From UBA8752 sp965657965 (GTDB lineage: Bacteria > Bacteroidota > Bacteroidia > Flavobacteriales_D > Sanyastnellaceae), in assembly GCA_965657965.1 (NCBI GenBank), contig CBFHQM010000006.1:27460-91459 (forward strand): a stretch of DNA of 64,000 nucleotides. Reading direction: 5' to 3'. Shown in pieces: positions 33,248-43,900 of this stretch. The notes below the pieces were generated by a model. That model had not been told where the DNA came from. It did not search any database and was given only the letters and a program-made list of their open reading frames with translations. A program made the translations under genes and the position numbers. Numbering within the stretch: position 1 is the first letter of the stretch; each line of letters begins with the position of its first letter.

Positions 33248-34690
33248 TCATGCTGGTTTTTCGTCTCCCTTCGATTCAACCGAGAGCACTTGTGAAGTGA
33301 AAGTACCGGATTTCAGCTCGGTTTCTACGATTCGTCCAACCTCGAGGTTTTCCACACTCAGTATGGCCTTGCCTTGGTCCCGCGTAATGGAAAACCCGCG
33401 ATTCAACGTGGCTCCAGGCCCGAGCAAGGCCAGTGTGCTTTTCATGTGGCCAATCCGCTCCTCCTGCTGGGTCAACTGCCGGCTGGCCTCTCGTTGAATG
33501 CCCAGTTCCAACTCCCCCAAGCGCTGCCTCCAACCCACGGGGTGCTGCGCGGCACCAACCTCCAATGCCGTTTTGAATGACACCAGTTTTGATTTGCGAT
33601 CGGATATGGCGACCCGCGTTCTTCTGACCACACCATTCGCGCCATTGTAAAGCTCACTGCGCTGGCGCCTGACAAAAGACAATGGTCGCTCGGTCAGCAA
33701 CGCGCGATAACCCTGAATGCTACCCGACTGCTCCGACAATTGCGCCCTGCACTCTGCCGCCACGGCACGCCCTTCTCTGCCCACTGCAGACTCAAATTCA
33801 GTCATGCAATCCAGTAAAAAATCAGCCACAGCTGTTGGGGTCTTGCACGAGGTGTGGGCCACCACATCGGCCAGAGACTGGTCCGTTTCGTGGCCTATCC
33901 CCGTGATCACCGGCACTTCCATCGCCGCGATTGTGCGACACAAAGACAAGTCATTGAACACGTCCAAATCCAATTTCGCCCCTCCCCCTCTTAGCAAAAT
34001 GACGGCATCGACCGGAGTTCTCATGGCCACCCTGCCTGCACGGTGAAGGGCGGCAACAATCGACGGAACCGCCGACATGCCCTGCACCGATGCGTCAATG
34101 CGCCCTAAATCTACCTGGTATCCCCAGGCATTTCCTTGGAGGTGGGCCAAAAAGTCCGTGTGTCCCGCCGTCCCACTAGATCCAATCAAAATCACACGCT
34201 GTGGAACGTCGGGCAGCATCCGTTGGGCATTCCTTCCAATGGCACCTTCTTTGGTCAGCGCCGCCAAGGTTTCCTTCCTTCTCCGCTCCATTTCTCCGAG
34301 GAGCGCATCGAGGTCTATTTGCTGGATGTTCAGGGAAAAGCCGTAGACCGCATGGAAGGCCATGTACGCCCCAAAGACAATTTCTCGTCCAGGCTGCAGG
34401 ACTTCCTTGAATTCCTGCCCCAATGCCGCGCGAATCTCCGCAAGGCGGCTCCCCCAAATGGTCCCCCGCACTTGTGCCAATCTTGACCCATCGCGCTCTT
34501 CAACAAGGTCCAAGTAGGCGTGCTTGCCAGAAAAACTGCACTGACTGATCTCTGCACGTATCCAAAACAATCGCCCCCCGGCACGCTCATCGAGCATCTT
34601 GCCCACAGAACGTGTAATTCCACTGAGCGGAAACACTTTACGCTCGTTGCCCGAAGCGCCATTTGAAGACAATTGAGAAGGACTTGTCAT
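33248..34690 (-). CDS. xseA: Exodeoxyribonuclease VII large subunit
   Basis: A 480-residue catalytic subunit of the single-strand exonuclease that makes short oligonucleotides in repair and recombination. The N-terminal OB fold (about 20-120: LFWIRAEISQCSFSGKHAYL) is followed by the catalytic domain with VILIGSSGTAGHTDFLAHL, DAVILLRGGGAKLDLDVFND, PVITGIGHETDQSLADVVAH and TPTAVADFLLD, all family signatures. The helical part then binds XseB. ATG 34690 is chosen because the family starts shortly before the OB fold; the longer in-frame extension is poorly supported. The third hairpin element lies 25-75 bases upstream. Confidence 0.93.
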   Translation of the reverse strand: MTSPSQLSSNGASGNERKVFPLSGITRSVGKMLDERAGGRLFWIRAEISQCSFSGKHAYLDLVEERDGSRLAQVRGTIWGSRLAEIRAALGQEFKEVLQPGREIVFGAYMAFHAVYGFSLNIQQIDLDALLGEMERRRKETLAALTKEGAIGRNAQRMLPDVPQRVILIGSSGTAGHTDFLAHLQGNAWGYQVDLGRIDASVQGMSAVPSIVAALHRAGRVAMRTPVDAVILLRGGGAKLDLDVFNDLSLCRTIAAMEVPVITGIGHETDQSLADVVAHTSCKTPTAVADFLLDCMTEFESAVGREGRAVAAECRAQLSEQSGSIQGYRALLTERPLSFVRRQRSELYNGANGVVRRTRVAISDRKSKLVSFKTALEVGAAQHPVGWRQRLGELELGIQREASRQLTQQEERIGHMKSTLALLGPGATLNRGFSITRDQGKAILSVENLEVGRIVETELKSGTFTSQVLSVESKGDEKPA

Positions 34691-34714
34691 GAGAGGAAAA
34701 GTACCCATAAAAAA

Positions 34715-34765
34715 CCGGGAGGTGAACGCCGTTGCGAACACCTCCCTAGGATAGAAACCAAAACC
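34715..34765. repeat. Hairpin plus AACCAAAACC element, copy 3
   Basis: Stem GGGAGGTG (34717-34724) with 34739-34746, an AA/AA internal loop, then CGC/GCG closing a CGTT loop (34730-34733). AAACCAAAACC follows at 34755-34765. Read on the minus strand the stem is followed by a broken T run (GGTTTTTT), so this copy could also terminate transcription ahead of xseA. Confidence 0.62.
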
Positions 34766-34909
34766 ATGCTTGCCGATGCTAGGGACCTGTGGGGAAGGCT
34801 TTTGCTTCCGCTGTCCCTGTCAGACATAACGAAGATGAGACCACATGAATGCACGAAAAGAAGCATCCGTCATGACCGAACATGACCTTCGTCATCTGCT
34901 CGAAAAGCA

Positions 34910-34937
34910 GAAGGCCGTCCCCAAGGGGACGGCCTTC
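34910..34937 (-). terminator. Long hairpin after the giant gene, probable terminator
   Basis: A 12-base stem (34910-34921 with 34926-34937) around a four-base loop, 26 bases past the stop of the giant gene on the minus strand. The following TGCTTTTC is only moderately T-rich. It resembles the repeated element in GC content but has a different loop and lacks AACCAAAACC. Confidence 0.65.
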
Positions 34938-34963
34938 CAATGAACAGGTTTTGGCGAAGCCGA

Positions 34964-37900
34964 TTACTCGCTAACGAGCAGCTTCTTGACAAGGACATAG
35001 TCATTGCTTGACATGCGGATTTGGTACATGCCGCTGGCCATGCTGCTGGCGTCAATGTCGAGCATGTATTGAACATCCTCACTGGCATTGCCGTCGAACA
35101 ACTCCGCAACGTACCCACCGGACATCGTGTACATGTCAATGCGCAAGCGCATGCTGTTGGACACGATGAATCCGAGTGTAGAGATGTCGCTTGTTGGGTT
35201 TGGCTGCAATCCAGTGATGCGGATTGGATCCTTCAAACTGGTTGTTCCTGCAGTGATGTCCACTGGAGAGTGGCCACCGCTAACCGTGCTGTTGGCACTG
35301 TTTCCAAACTCACCCAATCCGAGATCGGTGTAGCTAAATCCGTTGCTGTTGTTGCAATCGTCCACAACGGTGTAGTCGTAGTCGATCTGCCATCCGAGGC
35401 AGCAGTCAAGGTCCATAAAGATGTCTCCACTTGAAGCCATTGAACCTTGGCTTGCACCGTCCAAGACATATTCACCAGACCAGAAGAACCAAGCGCTCGC
35501 ACCATAGTTCTCGTTCTTGTTGTTGGCACCCTCACCCACTTGCATGCCGTAGTAGGCATTCAATGGTTGGTGAGCCAATGAGAACTCAGATCCAGCATAG
35601 CGACCGGTACCACTCATGGTACCACCGTCCATGATGTAGTAGATCCACTCTGTCCAGATTTCGATGCCTGGGAAGATCTCTGCACAGTCCTTCTTGTAGT
35701 TGTGCATGCCGGGGAGTGCAAGCCACTCGTTCCAGTCATGTCCTCCTTCGTAGATGGCGTCGAAGATGAAGCCGGCATCGCCCGCAGCGTTCTCCACTTC
35801 CATCACAATGTGCATGGAGCTGTCCTGCATGATCTCAACCAGGCTGCTTCCACCGTCAACGAGGGTGTAAGATTCACCTCCTGAGAAGTTGAACAAGCGA
35901 ATCGCTTCTGGATCTCGGTCGTCACATGTCTCACCATTGGAAATGGCTTCAACATTGCTTGGCATGCAGTAGTTGGCGATGTCTCCCGTTGGGACATATC
36001 CCATGGTATCCGATGTCATCGTCAAAGCCACATCGCTGTCGCAATTCTCGATGTAACTCGGAGCACAAGCGGCAGGAATCTCGATGAAGTCGAAGATGTC
36101 ATTGACGCCGTTTCCGTTGTCGTCGCCACAGGTGTACTCCACCGTCTCACCGTTGTCAATGTCACACGTGCTGGTGAACTGAGGAGCGATGGTATCGAGC
36201 ACCACCACGTACTGGTAGGTATTGGCCACATCTTGGTTGCCGCAATCGTCGGTTACAGTCGAAGTCCAAACACGTGGGAAGACATAGCTGCCCTCGATGT
36301 TGTCGTCGTCTCCGGCACAGCCGTCGCCGAATGTGATCGTGCGGAGCTGCTGTTGGCTGCCATCTCCTTGTGGGAAGATTTGAGCGAAGATTTGACCGTT
36401 CAGCACACCGTCTGTGGTCACCTGAGCAACCAAGACTTTTCCGTCTGCATCCGCGTATCCGTTGGAGGATCCATTGACCGCGTAGTAAGCACCTCCGAAG
36501 AGACTGCTGATCTCCACGTCTCCTCCTTCCTCGAATCGAGAATACCAGAGGTCACTCGGAGTCTGAACCGCAGCCGTTGGGTTTTCTCCATTTGCTTCAT
36601 CCGCAATGGAGTCCAGTCCGATGGTGATGTAGCTGTCGTATTGCAACTCAGGGAATCCTGCGATCAACAGACCGTTCTGACCAGCCTCCGTATGTGAACC
36701 GAATTCATGTTGGAAGAAGCTTGTGCTCGTGCGAATCTGGGTGCTGAATGCGCCTTCTCCACTGATGGAGCTCAAGAAGTCTCCCTCTTGAGGAAGCACC
36801 GCGTAAATGCGGTATGTGCTCATTCCGGCAAGCTCACCAGTGGTGTGAATGGCCACCGTATCGATGTCCACGTTCGTTGCACCGAAGATCTCGTCAAAGT
36901 TGGCTGGGTCATCCTCATAAGTCACCTCAATGGCAACATCGCTGTCACAATTGTCCATCGCTGTCGCCGTTGGAATCACGCTTGGCGTGAGGTCCGCATT
37001 GCAATCGAGATCGAGGTAAATCGTATCTGTTGGAAGGAAGGGGAAGTCCTGCGTTGGAGCAGTCGCGTCATTCACCGTGATGTTCTGATCACACGTCACA
37101 CTGTGGGTGTTTCCACAGTCGTCGGTTGCCAGAGAAGTGAACGTACGGACGAAGGTGTAAGAACCATCGAGCTGGTTGTCATCACCAGTACAGGTGTAGG
37201 ACGGAGCACCATCCATGTAGCTGATTTCGATGGTCACATTCAAATCACAGTTGTCCGTTCCTGAACCGGTCGCCATACCCAGAGCGTCCGTGCTCAAGTC
37301 AGCCTCACAGTTCTCATCCAAGTTCACCGTTTGATCCGCTGGACACTCGATGCTTGCTACAGGGTCAATGTTGTCTTCCACAACAATGATTTGATCACAG
37401 CTTTCATCCGACGTGTTGCCACAGTCGTCCACGGCTGTAGCCGTCCAAGTCCGGATGAACTCGTACCCACTCGTACCACACAAGTAGGATGGGGCACCAT
37501 CTGTGTAAGCGTAGGTGATCGTCACCTCACTGTCACAGTTGTCCATCGCTGTTGCAAATGCGTTGCCCGTAATGGAGGGGTCCGCATCGGCAGTGCATGT
37601 CTCGTCCAACTGAATCGTCGCTGTATCTGGGCAGGTCAACTCAATGGTAGGTGCAGTGATGTCAAACGTGTTGATCGTCTGCGTGCACACTTCCGTGGTG
37701 GAGTTGCCGTTGCAGTCTTCAGCGGTTACCGTGAAGGTCCGCACGAAGTTGTAGCTGCCCTCTGGGTTGGCATCGACGCCAACCAAGCTGCAGTCAAACT
37801 CAACCACATCGCTATAGACATAGCTCACGTCGAGGACCTCATCGCAGTTGTCAGTGGCCATCCACTCTACTTCACCCAAGGCCGCCAAAGACGTGTCCAC

Positions 37901-40900
37901 ATCTGCAAAACAGACGTTCACGAGGTTGGCTCCATTTGGACAATCCAAAGTCAAATCTGGTGCTGTGCTGTCTGTGACAGTGAACATCTGGTCACAAGCG
38001 TCAGAGCTGCTGTTTCCGCATTGGTCCGTGACGGTTGCCGTCCAAGAACGTGTGAAAGTGTAGGTTCCTACTTCTTCACCACAAGCATACGTGCGTGGCC
38101 CATCGACATACGAAATGTCGAGTGCAGGATTCGTGTCGCAATCATCACTGTAGGTCGCTTCTGCGAAACCATTGGCCTCTGGGCTCAAGTCTGCAAAGCA
38201 ATTCGCGTCCAGGGTCAGGTCCGCATTGTCTGGGCAGTAGATGGAAACAGTTGGAGCTACGATGTCGTAAGTCGGGATGTACTGAATGGCTTCGTCGGCC
38301 ATGTTGCCACAGTCGTCATAGGCCACCCAATGGCGCACCCATGTTCCTGGGCAAGAACCTGAAGTCAGGTAAGCACTGACCACTTCGAAGGTCAACTCAC
38401 TGTCGCAGTTGTCCATCGCACCAACAGGCATAAAGGTCTCATCCTCTGGATCACCCATGTCTGAACAAGCGATTGAGGATGGGTAGAGTTCCGATGCGTC
38501 GTCCGACATCACTGGAGCCTCTGTGTCCGTGAAGGTGATCACTTGATCGCAAGACTGAACCGTTGAGTTGCCACAGTTGTCGACTGCAGTCACTGTGAAC
38601 GTGCGTGTGATGGTATATCCACCCTCATTCGCACTGTCACCGTCTACGCAATCCGCAACCTCCACGTCAGAGAAGGTAAAGCTCACTGCCACCTCATTGT
38701 CGCAGTTGTCGCTTGTTGTCCAAGTCGGTTCGCCATTGGCTTCAGCCGTGATTTGATCGCCTTCGCCAGTGTAACATACGTTTTCGTTGGTCACATCCGC
38801 AGGACATTGAATGCTCAAAGCAGGTGCTTGAGTGTCCACCACTGTAATGGTTTGTGTCTGTGCATGGCTGTTGCCTGCACAGTCCGTGGTGGTCCAGGTC
38901 CGCTCCAATGTGTAGCTGTCCTCGCAATCACCGTCCGTACGGGTCTCACCGTCATAGACGATGCTGGGTGTTCCGTCGCAATTGTCGGATGCACTCAAGG
39001 TGGCCAAAGGCGCCAATGTTGGGACAGCGTCACACTCCACGTCTACAACATCCGCAGGGAATGAAGTGAACTCTGGAGCCGTGCTGTCGTCGATGGTGAT
39101 CTCCTGGATGTGTTGTCCGAGGTTCTCGTCACAGTCATACACACTGTATGTACGGCGAATCACATATTCCTGATCACACTGGGTAGAGAGGATCAAGTCC
39201 TCATAGGTCACTGTGATTTCCGCATCGCAGTTGTCCATCGCCTCCGCATGGAGTCCATCTCCTGGGGTATACACAGGAACTGCATATCCGTCGACATCTC
39301 CCGTGAGCGAAGCATCGCTGCACTCCAAGGTCAGGTCCGCAGGAGCGAACGTGAACGCTGGAGCTGTGCGGTCAACCGTCACCACAATCTGTTGGATCGA
39401 AGTGCTGTTTCCACACATGTCATAAGCCGTGTAGTCAATGATGTAGTCATTGGTACAAGCGCTGGACAATGGTGTGCACTCTACATCCACATAACCCAAT
39501 TCGCAGTTGTCAGAGGCCGTAGCCAAACCGATGCTGTTTAGGTAGTCATAGTCGCAAGAACCTTCAACCACACTCACACCAGCAGACCATTCCTCAGGTG
39601 CGATCTCCACCATCAGTGAGAATGCCGTGAAGTTTCCTGCCGCTGCTGCGTCAGGGAAGCCCTCCTTCAAGAAGAAGGTGTATGTACCCTCTCCCAAGTT
39701 TCCAGAGAAGCCAGGAATGGCAATTGGATCAAAATTGAATCCAGCCTGTAGGTTGTCCATCACATCATCACCCGCGGACATGCCTGGAAGGATGCCCACA
39801 AGGGCTCCACCAAACAACGCGTTTGCTGCTGCAGGGAAGTCAGCTGGACTTGAAATCACAGGCATGCTCGACCCCTCACCAATTCCAAAGAACCCACCAT
39901 TTCCAAACGGAAGGTCAAGGCCAGGCAAGCTGTTGAGATAGTCACTCTGATCCCAATTCATCATCCGAATCGCGGTCATTTCATAACCCGCTGGAATGTC
40001 AAAGGTGAAATACTCTGGATCCGCGTTTGGTCCTTGATAGTTCACAGTTTGACCTGTAATCATGTATCCACCAGCCCCTTCAAATGGAATGGCCGTTGGG
40101 TTTGTAGCGTCACTAGAAAGGTCTCCATTGGCAGCCTCATCGTAGCTGTAGGCGATGCCCATTCCCTCAATCCAAAGGTCACACTCGATGGTGTCAACTT
40201 GGTTGTAAAGGAAGCTTGGGGCAATCTGATCCTGAATGTCGATGCGCTGCGTGTCTGAATCCGCATTGGCGTTTCCACAGCTGTCCGTTGCTGCAACCGT
40301 CCATGTACGGATGATGCTGTAGCAACCGGTGCTCACGCTGTCCACAACCTCATCACTGTAATCCATGCCTGTATCGGCCAAGTCACAGTTGTCGCTGTAA
40401 GAAGGTGAGCCTTCTCCTGTGTTGGACGGATCCAAATCAACGTAGCACAGCCCGTTTACATTGAGGGTGATGTCTGCTGGTGCAGTCACGGAAACCTCAG
40501 GCAAGGTGTTGTCCTGGATGGTGATGACCTGTACGTGGTAGGACTGGTTGCCGAAGCAATCCGTCGCCACCCAGTTGCGGTTCAAGGTGCGGCAGCTGCT
40601 CGCAGTGTAGCTCGCCGTCGTTTCTCCCACCAATTCCACACAAACGTAAACGGTGTTGCCGTCAGAGAATCCGGTCGTATTGGGGTCGAAACCAGCAGCA
40701 CAACCATACTCGCTGTCGTCGCAGTTGTCACTGAACAACACAATCTCATCGGCAGCCAAGTTGTCCAACAACCACTGCTCGCTTTCGTCACAGGTCAAGG
40801 TGATGTCATCACCTCCTGAAACGTATGTCGGAGCGGTGCTGTCGTCACGATCCACCATCTGAACGTTCAACTGAGCAATGTTGCAGAGCTCGTCGAAGGC

Positions 40901-43900
40901 CACATAGTGGAATTCCACGAACTCACCATCTTGGCAATCTGTGGCGTGATCAACGGTCGGATCGAGTGTCGCAATCACGTCACCCGCTTGGCCGAATGCA
41001 GCCTCACCGGAGATAGAACCACTCCAGCTAAACCAACCAGAGAATCCATTGTCATCGCAGTTGTGGTTGTTGGCTCCATCACCAAGCTGGTAGCCAAAGT
41101 ATTGGCTAGCTGGTTGGTGGTTGAAACGCAAGAGCGTTCCAAACTGCCAATCTCCGCGACCGGTAGCATAGCTCATGTCGTCGTTCAAGACATACATGGT
41201 CCACTCGTCGGTGTTCACTGAACAACCGTAGTCGTTTTTGAAACCACCTCCCCATACATTGCCTGCGGCACGGTTGTCGAAGTAGAAGTGAATGTCCAAT
41301 CCGTGATCGGAATTGTTCATGTCCATGACAGCACCTTCCAAGAGGGCTGTTCCATTTTCGTACTGGGTCAAGGTCACGCCACCTGCGGCCACGTCTTCTA
41401 CAAAGTAGACCGCCTCACCCATGTCTCCATCAATGTCGTAGAACTGAAGCAAAGCATCCGTTCCATTGTTGAAGTTCGCGTCATCTCCAGCAGTCAGCAC
41501 GTTCCAAGTCTGGCTGCTTCCGCCACCATTTTCAACCTGGTTGCGTCCGTCAAACTGCAACTTGGTGCTGTACACCGCGTCGAGTTCCAGTTCAGAACAA
41601 GCAAAGGCCGAGACGTCGTTGGCTGCCATGGCTGCATCCAATTCAGACTCACACTCCACGGAGTAGTCTGCAATGCTTCCCGTCATTTCCAGTTCTGTAC
41701 AACCCAAGCAAGGGTCTGCACTCGCCAAGGCAATCACGTCGCCCAAGGTGTAAACCTTACTTCCACTGTCGAAGCTGTATGCGCCATCCTCAACCGGATA
41801 CACATCACCACTGATCAAAGATTGGATGTTGCGGCTACCCGCGCCATCGTCGTTGAATTGGAAAATCTCTCCGTACCAGTTTGTGATCTGCTGACCATTC
41901 TGCATTTCATCGCAGAAGCCGAGGAAAACATGACCTGCAAGCAGGTCACCAATGACTTCTTGGCTCAAAGCGTCCAAGTTGTAACCTGCGCTTTCCCAGG
42001 CACCGTCGGTTGGCATGAACAAGGTTCCACAGTTCGCCACTTGTGTGCAAGCTGTGCACTGGCTCCATGTGTCGTTGATGTCGCCTGAGCCCATCATCCA
42101 CTGACGGTTGGCGTAGTTCACGTAGTCTGTGATCGGGGCGCAAGATGCGTTCAAGTAATCGGCATAACCATCACCGTAGAGCAAGTCTGCACCGAAGTCA
42201 AGGAGGTCCTCCCCTTCTCCGTTTACGTACCACTTGTATTCCATGTTGTCACCAGGCGCTGGGTCAAACACAATCTCCCAAATGCCTTCGGACACTTCCA
42301 CTGCCTCAGGTCCACCGTTGGGGTCCCAACCCCACCATGGTCCACTGATGCGAACAGAGGTTACATCTTCGATTCCACTGCAGCTCAAGTCAAGCTGAGC
42401 AACCAAGCCGGTCATCTGACCGCCAATGCCTGGAACAAAACCAATGCCCAAACCGTCAAAGGCATCAGCAAAGTTTGAAGAACCTCCACCACCACTGAGC
42501 ACCAAATCCTCAATGATGCTAATGGTTGAGTCCAACTGATCGCCAGACACTTCGTTGATGATATCCAGAACTTCATCGAGACTTTCGTCTTCGTCGCAGG
42601 TGCCATCCTCGTCGGCATCATTCAAGCAGACATTGTCGCAATCCACATTGTCCACTCCGAAGAGGTCAATGGGGTACTGACATGAACCATCGTCGTTGTT
42701 GGCTTGATCAGAGTAGTTACACGCCTCAGCTTCGGTACATCCAGAAATGATACACGTCCCATCGTCGAGGTCCGCACCAGCGTAGTAATTGTCGGCAATG
42801 GCGTTTGTACAACCTGTGCAGCTTCCATCGTCATCGGTGGCTTCAGCACTGTAGTTATTGGCTCCCTCATCCGTGCAACCTGCGATTTCGTCCTCGTCGC
42901 AAACCAAGTCTCCATCTGCATCGTTCAAGCAAGCGCCATCACAATCGACGTTGTCGACTCCGTAAATGTCGCTAGCGTAGGTGCAGAGCGTGTTGTCCGT
43001 ATCGGCAAGCGGGCTGTCGTCGTAGTTACAAGCCGCGGGGTCAGTGCAGCTTTCTGTCTCGTCTTCGTTGCACACACCGTCTTCATCCGCGTCATTCAAG
43101 CAAGCACCATCACAATCCACGTAGTCATAGCCATAGATGTCCACAGGATAAGTACATGAGCCATCCTCATCGGTGGCGGCAGCACTGTAGTCACAAGCTG
43201 CTTCGTCGGTACAACCGAGAACCTCGTCCTCATCGCACACGCCGTCTTGGTCTGTGTCGTTCAAGCAAACGTTGTCACAATCCACATTGTCCACTCCATA
43301 GAGATCGATGGGGTATTGACACAAACTGTTGTCGGTGTCGGTAAAGGCACCTGTGTTACAAGCGGCGGGATCGGTACAACCCGCGGTCTCATCCGCATCA
43401 CAAATGTCATCGTTGTCTGCATCATTGTCGACGATCAGACCGTCCTCACAAGACTCGCAAATGCCATCTACGTATGTGCATGATCCATCATTGATGGTCA
43501 ATGTGGCGTCGTAGTTACAGGCCGTTGCATCCGTGCAACCTGCGCAAGTCAAGAATTCGCAAGAACCATCGTCATCAGTCGCTGCAGATGCATAGTTGCA
43601 AGCACCCGCATTGGTGCAGCCCAGAACTTCGTCTTCGTCACAAACCAAATCACCGTCGGCATCATTGAGACAAGAACCATCACAGTCTACAATGTTGTTG
43701 GGGTATCCGTCGGGGTATGCACAGCTCGAATCGTCGTCCGTTGCTGTGGCGTCGTAATTACAGGCATTGCTCTCTGTGCAACCCTGAATCTCATCTTCGT
43801 CGCAAATCAAATCGCTGTCCGAATCGTTCAGGCAATTGCCGTCGCAGTCCAAGTTGTCCGCTTCTGGATATGTACAAGAGCCCGCGTCCGTTGCTGTAGC

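Noticed and set aside
34910..34955. Fourth copy of the hairpin plus AACCAAAACC element
   Set aside because: GGTTTTGG is present nearby, but in the opposite orientation, and the loop is CAAG and not CGTT; treated as the giant gene's terminator.
37331..38362. 343-codon open frame opposite the giant gene
   Set aside because: Mirror of the DNCD repeats; repeated valine and arginine patterns come from the reverse complement of the repeat codons.
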